NCBI GenBank assembly: GCA_015061625.1
Contig: SUWG01000009.1
Coordinates: 1 to 64,000 of the forward strand
Length of the DNA: 64,000 nt
Reading direction: 5' to 3'
Origin: Lentisphaerota bacterium
GTDB taxonomy: Bacteria; Verrucomicrobiota; Lentisphaeria; Victivallales; Victivallaceae
The notes under the pieces were generated by a model. That model saw only the letters and a list, made by a program, of their open reading frames with translations. It had not been told where the DNA came from and made no database searches. Every line of letters begins with the position of its first letter. The stretch's first letter is position 1. A program made the translations under genes and the position numbers. Of this stretch, positions 44,312 through 52,677 are shown in pieces.

Positions 44312-44385
44312 GTCTGCAGATGCTGTTCTTCTGCGGCAAAGTTTTTATTGAAACGGTAATAACAAAAAAACAGGATGAAACGAAA

Positions 44386-44520
44386 ATGAAAAGAACTTTT
44401 CAGCCCTCGAACCGCCGCCGCAAACGCCGGCTTGGTTTCTTCGCCCGTATGGCCACCCCCGGCGGCCGCAACGTTATCAGACGCCGCCGTCAGAAAGGCC
44501 GCGCCCGGCTCACTGCCTGA
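44386..44520 (+). CDS. rpmH: 50S ribosomal protein L34
   Basis: 44 aa, highly basic: [20 protein letters not shown] then [21 protein letters not shown]. The L34 family pattern and length are exact. AGGA lies 10 nt upstream. First gene of the conserved rpmH-rnpA-yidD-yidC-jag unit; dnaA, the common upstream neighbour, is missing. Confidence 0.98.
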   Translation: MKRTFQPSNRRRKRRLGFFARMATPGGRNVIRRRRQKGRARLTA

Positions 44521-44531
44521 TCCGGTGTGAC

Positions 44532-44948
44532 GTGTCGACCGCACCTGCCGGAGCGGATTGTTGCAGAGATATCCGTTTCCGCCTGAAAAAAAAGGAAAAA
44601 CTGCGCTTCAAATCACAGTTTGACCAAATCCGGCGCGATGGAAGCAAAAGTGTCGCTCCCGGTATGGTTGTGGTTGTGGCCCCCTCCCCGGAAAACCGTT
44701 TGGAGTGTGGTGTCATATGCAGCAAAAAATACAGTCTGTTGTCCGTGGTCCGCAACCGGGCCCGGCGGTTGATGTGGGAGAGTTTCCGGATGTTGAAACC
44801 GGATCTCTCCCCGTGTCGCATATTGCTGATTCCACGCCGCAGAATGATGAACTACTCCCGTCAGCAAGCCACTGCGGAACTGGCGGAGATATTGATTGCA
44901 AGGCAAGTGCTTCATCCGGCAGAAAACACTCTTTCGCAGCCGGAATAA
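44532..44948 (+). CDS. rnpA: Ribonuclease P protein component
   Basis: 138-aa basic protein that binds RNase P RNA and the tRNA 5' leader. Conserved FRLKKKEKLRFKSQFDQI (the usual RLKxxxFxxVF-type N-terminus), VICSKKYSLLSVVRNRARR (the RNR signature) and LLIPRRRM. Translation must begin at GTG 44532 because no ATG occurs before the conserved region. It starts 11 nt after rpmH and its TAA shares one base with the yidD ATG. Confidence 0.93.
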   Translation: MSTAPAGADCCRDIRFRLKKKEKLRFKSQFDQIRRDGSKSVAPGMVVVVAPSPENRLECGVICSKKYSLLSVVRNRARRLMWESFRMLKPDLSPCRILLIPRRRMMNYSRQQATAELAEILIARQVLHPAENTLSQPE

Positions 44949-45196
44949 TGATATTTTTTATCCGGATATACCAGAAAGCGATTTCGCCGTGGCTGCCTTG
45001 CCAATGCCGGTTCACACCGAGTTGTTCACATTACGCAGTTGATGCATTCCGGAAACGGGGATTCTGGATGGGCTGTCTGCTCACCGCATGGCGGCTGATG
45101 CGCTGTCAGCCATTTGCCAAAAGCGGTTACGACCCGGTTCCGGAAAAAGGCTTCCGGAATCCGCCTGAAATCAATCTCAAAAACGCGGATGAATAA
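44948..45196 (+). CDS. yidD: YidD-family membrane protein insertion efficiency factor
   Basis: 82 aa. An amphipathic N-terminal helix (MIFFIRIYQKAISPWLP) precedes the cysteine block CQCRFTPSCSHYAVDAFRKRG (three Cys) and RLMRCQPFAKSGYDPVP, the YidD signature. It starts at TAATG overlapping rnpA and ends at TAATG overlapping yidC, so all three are coupled. It helps YidC-dependent insertion of inner-membrane proteins. Confidence 0.97.
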   Translation: MIFFIRIYQKAISPWLPCQCRFTPSCSHYAVDAFRKRGFWMGCLLTAWRLMRCQPFAKSGYDPVPEKGFRNPPEINLKNADE

Positions 45197-46914
45197 TGAA
45201 ATTTGACAAAGAGACCATCATTGGTATAGTTATATGCATGGTTCTGCCCCTGGCGTGGCCGATGATCAGCCAATCCATGGGGTGGACTCCCGCTCCGGAG
45301 AGTGCCGCTGAAGAAACTTCCGCCCCGGCTCCGGAAAGTGACGCTGAAGAAACTCCTGCTCCCGCGCCTCAAGCCAATGCGGCAGAGGATATCATCGTTG
45401 CCGATGAGCCTGATGCTGCGGAAAAATGCGATGATTTTGACTTCAGCAACGAATTTATCACGCTTACAGTTTCCGGCGAAAACGGTGCGATCAAGAGCAT
45501 CCGTTTCCTCAAGCACCTGAATAATGACCGGGAAAGTCAGATCACGATCGACAATGCCGGACTTTTCGCTCTGGATATCCCCGATACCCGTGTCGTGCGG
45601 GTAACTGCCATCACCCGAACCGGTGAAAATGAAGTAACTGTCGAAACCCTCTTATCCAAAGGCGGCGCACTTCTGCGCCTGACCCGCATTTACACCATTG
45701 ACACGGATTACTCGGTAAAGTGCCAATATTCTCTGCAGAATTTGAGCATGGTGCCGGTCACGCTGACCGGAGTGACCGTGCAAGGAGTTTCGCTGGCTCC
45801 GTGGCACATCATTTCCGGTGATAATCTGCGCAGTGTCGCCTACCGTCTGGACTACATGACCGATGACGGCGACCATGAAGATATCGACGGTGATGAGGAT
45901 GATGAAGATTTCTATCCGGAAGAAGCGATCCGGGTCAGATGGTGTTCAGTGAGCAACCGTTATTTCTGCAGTATCCTCAAACCGGAAGAAAACGGCACAT
46001 TCCAACTCTATCTGGTCAATCCCCGTGAAGAGATCGAGGATGCCAGAGGCAAAAAACATTACATTCTGACCGCCGGAGCGACCATGCCGGAATTCAGACT
46101 GCTCCAAAAAGAAAGCAAAAGTTTTGAATTTTCCTGCTACACCGGCCCGAAATCCTCCGATGCGCTGGCCGCTTTTGTCAAAGGCGGCGAAGATGTGGTG
46201 CATCTGGCATGGGGCCCGTTGAATCTGCTCGCCCGTTTCCTGATGTGGGTATTGAATCTGCTTTACGCCATCTGCCACAGTTACGGTTTGAGCATCATTC
46301 TCCTGACGCTTCTGGTGCGCACCGCTTTTTATCCTTTGACCAGCAAGGGCAACGAATCGATGCGCAAAATGCAGAAAGTTCAGCCCAAATTCAAGGAACT
46401 CAAAGAGAAGTACAAGGATAATCCCCAACTGCTCAATCAGAAAATGACCGAATTGTACCGTCAGGAAGGCATCAATCCGCTGGCCGGTTGTCTGCCCATA
46501 CTGTTGCAGATACCGATCTTTTTCGCGCTGTATGCCATGCTGGATAATGCCATTGCCCTGCGCCATGAATCCTTCCTCTGGGCGAAAAATCTGGCGGCGG
46601 CGGATACGGTATTTTCCATTCCGCTGGGCTTCACTCTGCCGTTGTTTGACATCAATGCGATCCCGATCAATCCGCTGGTGCTGGCGATGACCGCACTGAT
46701 GATCGTGCAACAACGCATGACTCCGATGTCCGGAGATCCGGTACAGAAAAAAATGATGATGATGATGCCGGTCATCATGCTGCTTTTCCTCTATTCACTG
46801 CCGTCAGGTTTGACGCTTTACTGGACTGTCAGCAATATTTTCAGCATCGTTCAACTTTATATACAGAAAAAACGCCGGGAATCGCAAACCGCAGACGAGA
46901 CCCAAAGCAAATAA
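45196..46914 (+). CDS. yidC: Membrane protein insertase YidC
   Basis: 572-aa insertase. An N-terminal transmembrane helix (IIGIVICMVLPLAWPMI) is followed by an Ala/Pro/Glu-rich linker (about 30-75), a large periplasmic P1 beta-domain (about 80-330), and the conserved five-helix core: GLSIILLTLLVRTAFYPLT with the hydrophilic-groove Arg, KMQKVQPKFKELKEKYKDN, NPLAGCLPILLQIPIFFALY, and a final SNIFSIVQLYIQKKR. The linker carries two near-identical PAPESxAEETxAPAP units. Cooperates with SecYEG and YidD. Confidence 0.97.
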   Translation: MKFDKETIIGIVICMVLPLAWPMISQSMGWTPAPESAAEETSAPAPESDAEETPAPAPQANAAEDIIVADEPDAAEKCDDFDFSNEFITLTVSGENGAIKSIRFLKHLNNDRESQITIDNAGLFALDIPDTRVVRVTAITRTGENEVTVETLLSKGGALLRLTRIYTIDTDYSVKCQYSLQNLSMVPVTLTGVTVQGVSLAPWHIISGDNLRSVAYRLDYMTDDGDHEDIDGDEDDEDFYPEEAIRVRWCSVSNRYFCSILKPEENGTFQLYLVNPREEIEDARGKKHYILTAGATMPEFRLLQKESKSFEFSCYTGPKSSDALAAFVKGGEDVVHLAWGPLNLLARFLMWVLNLLYAICHSYGLSIILLTLLVRTAFYPLTSKGNESMRKMQKVQPKFKELKEKYKDNPQLLNQKMTELYRQEGINPLAGCLPILLQIPIFFALYAMLDNAIALRHESFLWAKNLAAADTVFSIPLGFTLPLFDINAIPINPLVLAMTALMIVQQRMTPMSGDPVQKKMMMMMPVIMLLFLYSLPSGLTLYWTVSNIFSIVQLYIQKKRRESQTADETQSK

Positions 46915-46937
46915 TTTTTAATCAGGAAAGAAAAAAA

Positions 46938-47534
46938 ATGTCAGAAAATCCGAAATTCAATGAGTACAAGGCGCAGATCATTGAGATCCTTGCCAAAATG
47001 TTTGACTACCTCGCCCTCAACGGCGATTTCAAGGTCGAGGAAAAAGGCACCCGTATCGGGGTGAGCATTTCCAGCGACAATGCCGGCAGGATCATCGGCC
47101 GCAAAGGTCAGACTCTGGAAAGTCTGCAACTGCTGGTCAACCGGATGATGTTCAAACTTGATGAGCAGTGCCCGCACATCACGTTGGATATCGACGGCTA
47201 CGCTTCCGGCGACCGGGAAAGCAAAGACCGTGCCGTATCTGACGGCGAAAACGGTTCCGCCCCCCGCGAAAAAGAGTACCGCCGCCGCCCACGGCGCGGT
47301 GGAGATGATTCCCCCCGCTCCAGCGTGGAACAGTTGGAAAAACAGGCCAAAGATGCCGCCAAAGAGGTCAAACGCTGGGGCGAACCGGTAAAATTGCCGG
47401 AAATGAATGCCCATGACCGCCGCATCATCCACATCACGCTGAAAGATGATCCGGAAGTTACCACCGAGTCTTTCGGCGAAGGCGCAATGAAAAAAGTGGT
47501 GATTTCTCTTGCCAAACAGGAAAATCAGGCATAA
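46938..47534 (+). CDS. jag: KhpB/Jag-type RNA-binding protein (KH + R3H)
   Basis: 198 aa. KH domain (about 25-95) with GRKG (54-57) in NAGRIIGRKGQTLESL, a basic disordered linker (KEYRRRPRRGG), and a C-terminal R3H-like domain (MNAHDRRIIHITLKDDPEV). The Jag-N domain found in some relatives is absent. Downstream of yidC as in most bacteria; binds RNA and influences cell-division or envelope gene expression. AGGA precedes the ATG. Confidence 0.93.
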   Translation: MSENPKFNEYKAQIIEILAKMFDYLALNGDFKVEEKGTRIGVSISSDNAGRIIGRKGQTLESLQLLVNRMMFKLDEQCPHITLDIDGYASGDRESKDRAVSDGENGSAPREKEYRRRPRRGGDDSPRSSVEQLEKQAKDAAKEVKRWGEPVKLPEMNAHDRRIIHITLKDDPEVTTESFGEGAMKKVVISLAKQENQA

Positions 47535-47562
47535 AAAAAAGCTTTTTTTCAAAATAATAATG

Positions 47563-47612
47563 GCATCTGTAAAAAAAATCTCATTTTTTAAGCAGATGCT
47601 ATTGCTTTTTTT
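47563..47612 (+). terminator. Probable terminator after jag
   Basis: GCATCTG (47563-47569) pairs with CAGATGC (47593-47599), with A-rich and T-rich inner strands extending the stem, followed by TATTGCTTTTTTT. The T-tract overlaps the -35 region of the next promoter. Confidence 0.65.
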
Positions 47613-47630
47613 ACAAAGTTGGGCTATAAT
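47603..47630 (+). promoter_or_regulatory. Promoter of the zinc-ribbon membrane protein gene
   Basis: TTGCTT (47603-47608), 16-bp spacer, TATAAT (47625-47630), 60 bp before the ATG at 47691. Confidence 0.65.
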
Positions 47631-47690
47631 ATACGCAAGCATCATAAGGGAAACAAGTCGTTTCCAAATTAAATAGAAAGGATTTTTATT

Positions 47691-48458
47691 ATGATGACGA
47701 TCAATTGTCCCAAATGTAACGCCGCCATGCAGGTCGATGAATCTGCCGCCGGTCAGACTGTCCAGTGCTACGCCTGCCAGACTCCGTTCCAGGTTCCGGC
47801 TGCTGCTCCGGTTGCCGCTGCTCCGGTTGCCGCTGCTCCGGCCGCTGCTCCGGCCGCTGCTCCGGCCGCTCCCGCCGGTCCGAATGCCGCCCAGGCTGCT
47901 TTGGCCAATGCCCAAGCGCAGGCCGCCGCAGTTGCCGGTAAAGCTCTTTCTGCTCTCTCCTGTGGAACCGGAAAACTCATGCAGAGCAAATTCGGTAAGA
48001 ACATCGCACTGTGGATCGGCGTGATTGCTTTGGTCAGCACGATTATTCTGTGGGTGCTGTTAATTGCCGCCATCAATACCAGACCTTCTTTCAGCAGTGA
48101 TGCTGAAGATACTGCCGAAATGATTTTTGAGCAGTATGTATCCACCCAGGGAATGGGATTTTCCAAAGAGGCCTATTTCTGGGATAAATTCGGTGATGAC
48201 TGTATTGATGACGCTGAATACGAAGTTCTGGAAAAGGGTGATTATGCCGTTGTGTTGGTTAAATCAAAAATCAATGGCAAAACCGTCGCAAAAGTCTATA
48301 CTTTGATGAAAAACTCTGATGGTAAATATATCGTAATCAGTAAAAGAGAGTTCGCAGAAGGCGTTGGCAGAGATTGGCTTGAGGACAATGGCAAAAAGAT
48401 TGGCGATCACGAAGAAAAAGATGAAACCAACGATATCAATTACGACAATATCGACTGA
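47691..48458 (+). CDS. Zinc-ribbon, Ala/Pro-rich single-pass membrane protein
   Basis: 255 aa. An N-terminal zinc ribbon (INCPKCNAAMQVDESAAGQT VQCYACQ; Cys pairs C6/C9 and C26/C29) is followed by an Ala-Pro-Val tandem repeat (APVAAAP...; about 37-70), one transmembrane helix (IALWIGVIALVSTIILWVLL, about 105-125), and an acidic C-terminal domain of about 120 residues (YVSTQGMGFSKEAYFWDKFG, DYAVVLVKSKINGKTVAKVY). Likely cytoplasmic ribbon and periplasmic C-terminus. No function assignable. A monocistron with its own promoter and a strong terminator. The Ala/Pro tract is encoded by near-identical GCTGCTCCGGTTGCC repeats. Confidence 0.75.
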   Translation: MMTINCPKCNAAMQVDESAAGQTVQCYACQTPFQVPAAAPVAAAPVAAAPAAAPAAAPAAPAGPNAAQAALANAQAQAAAVAGKALSALSCGTGKLMQSKFGKNIALWIGVIALVSTIILWVLLIAAINTRPSFSSDAEDTAEMIFEQYVSTQGMGFSKEAYFWDKFGDDCIDDAEYEVLEKGDYAVVLVKSKINGKTVAKVYTLMKNSDGKYIVISKREFAEGVGRDWLEDNGKKIGDHEEKDETNDINYDNID

Positions 48459-48487
48459 TTCACCGGCTTGATTCTGTCAAACCAAAA

Positions 48488-48522
48488 ATGCACCGGAAAA
48501 ACTTCCGGTGCATTTATTTTTT
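48488..48522 (+). terminator. Rho-independent terminator
   Basis: ATGCACCGGAA (48488-48498) and TTCCGGTGCAT (48503-48513) form an 11-bp stem with a 4-nt loop, then TTATTTTTT. Confidence 0.95.
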
Positions 48523-48559
48523 ATAACGTCCCCAATCCTGTAAAATTCAAAATCAAGTC

Positions 48560-48905
48560 TGCACGGCTTTGCTCCAACCGGCGGATGGATTGAGAGCCAA
48601 GGTCGCCCGCTCGGCGGGCTGCGAAGTGTCTCGCCGCTCTGATGTCGCGACTCAATCAAAAAGGGAAAAAACGGATAAGTCAAGCGAAAATGAGGGGGAG
48701 GATACCTACTCGACCGAGCCGGTATCCGATGGTTTGACAAGAGATTGGCCGCAAGACGCCGCCGCCACGATCCACACGGCGGATGGATTGCGAGCCAAGG
48801 TCGAAGTTAAACCGAGGTAACGGCGAGAGAGTGTAGGATACCTACTCGACCGAGCCGGTATCAGATGGTTTGACAAGAGATTGGCCGCAAGACGCCGCCG
48901 CAGGT
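48560..48905. repeat. Mosaic intergenic repeat block 4, tandemly duplicated
   Basis: No credible gene. Two tandem copies of a unit: GGCGGATGGATT / GAGCCAAGGTCG starts near 48580 and 48778, and GGATACCTACTCGACCGAGC plus GATGGTTTGACAAGAGATTG ends at about 48764 and 48900. The first copy has an extra 50-60 bp. The CTCGACCGAGCCGGT/TTTGACAAGAGATTG segment also occurs twice in block 2 and, diverged, near 915-960. Confidence 0.8.
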
Positions 48906-48939
48906 TAGATTTTCCACAAAAAATAAGAATACTAAAAAA

Positions 48940-50187
48940 TCAGATGTTAAGTACCGTATCAAGCGCAGTCAATTCATTCAGTGCCGTGCCGGCCAGATAA
49001 AGTGAGCCGGAAATGATGATCCGGTATGCGGATTGCTTCTGTGCGGTTTTCACCGCTTGCGCCGGATCGGCGACCGCTTGCGCCGGAAGTGAAGTCATAT
49101 CCAGCAATTCATCCGGCGAGTAGGCCGCCCGCCCTTCAGCACCGGGGATGGTGAAAATAAATTTGGCGGCGATCGTTTCCAGAAATTTCAGACATTCCGG
49201 AGCCTGTTTATCGCCGAATGCGGCATAGACCACCAGAAATTTCTCTTCCGGATAGCGTTCATTGACCGCTTCAGTCAACGCCCGCACCCCATCCGGATTA
49301 TGGCCGCCGTCGATGATCGTGCGGCCCAGATGTTGAAATCTCGCCGGCCAGCGCACTTCACGCAAACCGCTCAATGCCTTTTCCAGATCAAAGTGCCACC
49401 GGGGCGCAAAATAATTCAACACCTCGTAAACGATCCGGAAGTTTTCCCGTTGCATTTTCCCCGGCAATGACAGAGAAATCTCTCGGCCGTCATAGATGAA
49501 TTTCTGACAGATCCCCTCAAATCCGGCAACTTCCGGCACTTTGGCACGGGGCGGATAGACTGCCGCACCGGCCTCATCCGCCTGCCGGTAAATCACCGCT
49601 TTGGCTTCATCGGACAAAACTCCGTGAAACAGCGGGATACCTGACTTGATGATCCCCGCCTTTTCTGCGGCGATTTCTGCTGCGGTATTGCCCAGATGTC
49701 CCTGATGATCCAGAGCGATATTGGTGATTACAGTTGCCTGCGGCAGAACCGCATTGGTCGCATCCAGCCTGCCGCCCATACCGGTTTCCCAGATGACAAC
49801 ATCCACTTTATTGGCGGCAAAAATTTTCATTGCCAGCACCGTGGCAAATTCAAAATAACTGTAACTGCCCTCACCGCTTTCTTTGCTCAATTCTTCACCG
49901 AGGCGGTTGAATTCCGCCACACTCACCGCTTTGCCGTCGATCCGGAAACGCTCCCGGATATCGATCAGATGCGGCGAAGTGTAAAACCCGGTGCGCAACC
50001 CGGCCTGCCGCAAGGCACGCTCCAGCATGGCTCCGGTCGATCCTTTGCCATTGGTACCGGCCAAATGGATGAAACGCAAACCATTCTGCGGATCTCCGGC
50101 TTTCGCCATCAACTCCCGTGTGGCATCCAGCCCCAGCCGGATGCCGAACATATTAAGCGCATTGAAATATTCCGCTGTATCAAACAT
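48940..50187 (-). CDS. folC: Bifunctional folylpolyglutamate synthase/dihydrofolate synthase
   Basis: 415-aa Mur-ligase-like ATPase adding glutamate to dihydropteroate and folates. P-loop GTNGKGST (44-51), TSPHLIDIRERF (the omega-loop pterin region), WETGMGGRLDATNAV, NIALDHQGHLG, and IDGGHNPDG in the C-terminal domain. It starts 6 nt after tolB and ends the minus-strand unit. No terminator is obvious before repeat block 4. Confidence 0.95.
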   Translation of the reverse strand: MFDTAEYFNALNMFGIRLGLDATRELMAKAGDPQNGLRFIHLAGTNGKGSTGAMLERALRQAGLRTGFYTSPHLIDIRERFRIDGKAVSVAEFNRLGEELSKESGEGSYSYFEFATVLAMKIFAANKVDVVIWETGMGGRLDATNAVLPQATVITNIALDHQGHLGNTAAEIAAEKAGIIKSGIPLFHGVLSDEAKAVIYRQADEAGAAVYPPRAKVPEVAGFEGICQKFIYDGREISLSLPGKMQRENFRIVYEVLNYFAPRWHFDLEKALSGLREVRWPARFQHLGRTIIDGGHNPDGVRALTEAVNERYPEEKFLVVYAAFGDKQAPECLKFLETIAAKFIFTIPGAEGRAAYSPDELLDMTSLPAQAVADPAQAVKTAQKQSAYRIIISGSLYLAGTALNELTALDTVLNI

Positions 50188-50193
50188 AGCCCA

Positions 50194-51402
50194 TTACCGT
50201 CTGATGCAAGGTGACCACGCCGGGTCAAAAAGTTCAGTGCCGGTGCGGAGCAGTTCCCGTTCCCGGCCGGTGATGGTATCGACGATCCACAGCGAGGATC
50301 TGCCGTTGACGATGCGTTTGCAGACCACCTGACGGTTATCCGCCGCCCAGCCGGGCGATTCCCAACTGCCATCGCCTCTGGAAACGATCTCGTTGCTCCC
50401 GGTCGCCATGTTGTAAACGGCGATCGCATACGCCGAACCGCGGGTGCGCCGGGTGGCATAAGCGATCTTGTTGTCACTGCTCCACGCCGGAGTCACCGCA
50501 TCGATGCCCACCGTCGGCAGCATTTGCAGACCGGAACCATCGGCATTGATGACAAAAATCCTCGGATTGCCCCGGCGGTCACTGACAAAGGCCAGTTTCG
50601 AGCCATCCGGACTCCAGCAGGGCGAAGCTTCCACGGCGATACCACTGGTCAAACGCCGCCGGGTACGCTGATTCAAACCGAGGATATAGAGATCGACCTG
50701 ATGATCGGGGCTTAAAATCACCGCCAAAAAGTTCCCATCCGGCGAGATCGCCGCCCCGGTATTGATTCCCCGGAATGAGGAAATTATCCGGCTCCGGCGG
50801 GGCGTGGCAATGGTCGTTTCGATCACGTCGATACCGGTGCGCCCGTATTTGGAAAAACAGATGGTTTGACCGGTCGGGCTCCAGCATGGTTCAACATTAA
50901 GTGTATTATAGTTGGTGATCTGCACGATATTTCCGCCGTCGATATCACAGGTGAAAATGTTGCGGATCCCCGGAGCAGTTTCGGCGCAGAAAGCGATCCG
51001 GCTCTGGCAGAATCCCCGCACCCGGAGTTGTTCAAAAACGTGTTCGATGACCGTATCGACCACTGACTTCGCCACCTGACGGGCATCGCCGGAAGCATTG
51101 AACCGCCACCCGGCGATCCGCTGATCGGCACGGTAAAGATAGATATGCAGAAATCCGCTGACTCTTTCCGAGCGCAGAGTGTAATCCGCCGCCCGGCCCG
51201 ACTGCGGAGCATCGAACCAGCCGCATACCGACAGGAAACGGCTGATGGCATTATTCATTTCCGTATCACCGGCGGCCCCGGCAAAAGTGATCGTCGGATT
51301 ATCCTGCGAACCTTTGCGGATAACAAAATCTTCACCGCGCAAAACTGACGGCGCAGTGAGAACCACAGCGGAAACCACGGCGGCAAAGAGGCGTTTGAGC
51401 AT
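50194..51402 (-). CDS. tolB: Tol-Pal system periplasmic beta-propeller TolB
   Basis: 402 aa; signal peptide MLKRLFAAVVSAVVLTAPSVLRG. The N-terminal TolB domain (about 25-150: DTEMNNAISRFLSVCGWF, VSGFLHIYLYRADQRIAGW) precedes a six-bladed propeller with repeated W-SPDG/G-xxI-x-F-S motifs (EPCWSPTGQTICFSK, GAAISPDGNFLAV, SPCWSPDGSKLAFVSDRRG, TPAWSSDNKIAYATRR). It works with Pal in outer-membrane constriction and stability. No pal or tolQRA nearby. AGGGAA precedes the ATG. Confidence 0.9.
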   Translation of the reverse strand: MLKRLFAAVVSAVVLTAPSVLRGEDFVIRKGSQDNPTITFAGAAGDTEMNNAISRFLSVCGWFDAPQSGRAADYTLRSERVSGFLHIYLYRADQRIAGWRFNASGDARQVAKSVVDTVIEHVFEQLRVRGFCQSRIAFCAETAPGIRNIFTCDIDGGNIVQITNYNTLNVEPCWSPTGQTICFSKYGRTGIDVIETTIATPRRSRIISSFRGINTGAAISPDGNFLAVILSPDHQVDLYILGLNQRTRRRLTSGIAVEASPCWSPDGSKLAFVSDRRGNPRIFVINADGSGLQMLPTVGIDAVTPAWSSDNKIAYATRRTRGSAYAIAVYNMATGSNEIVSRGDGSWESPGWAADNRQVVCKRIVNGRSSLWIVDTITGRERELLRTGTELFDPAWSPCIRR

Positions 51403-51468
51403 AAAAAATTCCCTTTCGTAATGTGAAGCGGCTTCAATATATCTGTATCATTATAAGATAGTGCTTAT

Positions 51469-52548
51469 TCAGTAATTTTTCAACACATTTTTCAAGCCGG
51501 AAATGAAAATTTCCGCATCTTCCAGAGTGTTTCCCGCCCCGAAACTCAAGCGGAGCGCACGATACGCCTTTTTCGCCGGGAAACCGAGCGCAGTCAATGC
51601 CGGTGACGGCGTGTTGCTCTCGGCACTGCAGGCACTGCCGCTGGCCGCAAAGATCCCCCGTTGACTCAAAGCCCGGATGACCACCGCAGATTCCTGATGC
51701 GGCAGCAATAAATTGAGGATATAGGGCGAAACTGCGGCCGTTTCCGGCAAAGTCGGCATGATCCCCATAACGGCACATTGCTGACGGATAAAGTTGTTGA
51801 TTTCCGCAATGCGTGAACCATTTTCCGCCATATTTTCCACTGATTTTTCCAAAGCGGATGCCGCAGTAAGCATCAATGGCACACTGATCCGGCCGACAGC
51901 GTAATCCTTCCGGCGCAAATTTTCTGCGTGCGCCAGAAGTTTATCCGTAAAAACCCCGTCGGGCGCAAGCACCATGGCGGCCCCGCCGGGAGAACCGAAT
52001 TTCACCCCGGAAATGACCCATATATCCGCATTCTTATCCAATTTAAATTTACCGGCACTCTGCACGGCATCGACCATCCGGCACCGGGGGGCAACGGTGT
52101 CAAATATTGCCGCAGTATCCTGAATTATGCCCAATTCGCTCTGCACCTGATGCAGACAGCAGATATCCGGCGTTTGCGCCGCCGCAAGAATTTTGCCGCC
52201 ACGGTCAACGGGCATGGTCCAAAGCCGGGTGAAATTACTCAAATTGGCCAGCAGTGCCGGATGTTCCAATGCCGAGGCGGCCGCCTCCCCGAACTCCCGG
52301 CACGATGCCAGCACCCGGAAAAGTTCCGTGGCGGAATTGCCCCAGATCACCGGATGATCCTTATCACCGAAAAGCGACCGGGAAATGCTTTCCCCCGCCC
52401 GCTTCAACGCCTCTCTGGCCTCATAGGCAAGCAGATGCACCGCCTCGGCATTGGCGTAATAACGCAGAGAATATTCCTGAAACTTCTGCAAAATTTCCGG
52501 CATTACCACCGTCGATGCCGCATGATCAAAATAAACGATTTTTTCCAT
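51469..52548 (-). CDS. Class V aminotransferase, cysteine desulfurase-like paralogue
   Basis: 359-aa PLP enzyme of the NifS/IscS fold: YFDHAASTVVMPEIL, HALL-type ALEHPALLANL, SGVKFGSPGGAAMV (PLP lysine, although the usual SGHK histidine is replaced by Val), and FAASGSACSAESNTPS (the active cysteine). It is slightly short and more divergent than the second copy at 55310-56497, so it may have a specialised role. The start is at the ATG at 52548; the longer in-frame upstream region is not supported. It lies 66 nt ahead of tolB. Confidence 0.82.
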   Translation of the reverse strand: MEKIVYFDHAASTVVMPEILQKFQEYSLRYYANAEAVHLLAYEAREALKRAGESISRSLFGDKDHPVIWGNSATELFRVLASCREFGEAAASALEHPALLANLSNFTRLWTMPVDRGGKILAAAQTPDICCLHQVQSELGIIQDTAAIFDTVAPRCRMVDAVQSAGKFKLDKNADIWVISGVKFGSPGGAAMVLAPDGVFTDKLLAHAENLRRKDYAVGRISVPLMLTAASALEKSVENMAENGSRIAEINNFIRQQCAVMGIMPTLPETAAVSPYILNLLLPHQESAVVIRALSQRGIFAASGSACSAESNTPSPALTALGFPAKKAYRALRLSFGAGNTLEDAEIFISGLKNVLKNY

Positions 52549-52615
52549 AACTTTTTTCCACTTCACAAGATTGTTCCAAAAGATACCACACAACTGCTTT
52601 TTTGTCAAGCGGGGA

Positions 52616-52644
52616 TTGAAAAAACTGCTCCGGAATGCTATAGT
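52616..52644 (+). promoter_or_regulatory. Promoter of the MFS transporter gene
   Basis: TTGAAA (52616-52621), 17-bp spacer, TATAGT (52639-52644), 33 bp before the ATG at 52678. Confidence 0.7.
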
Positions 52645-52677
52645 AATATGATTGACAAATCAGTAAGGAAGTGTACC

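Noticed and set aside
44122-44385. Replication origin upstream of rpmH
   Set aside because: No TTATNCACA cluster or dnaA gene in the window; only a promoter and AT-rich DNA.
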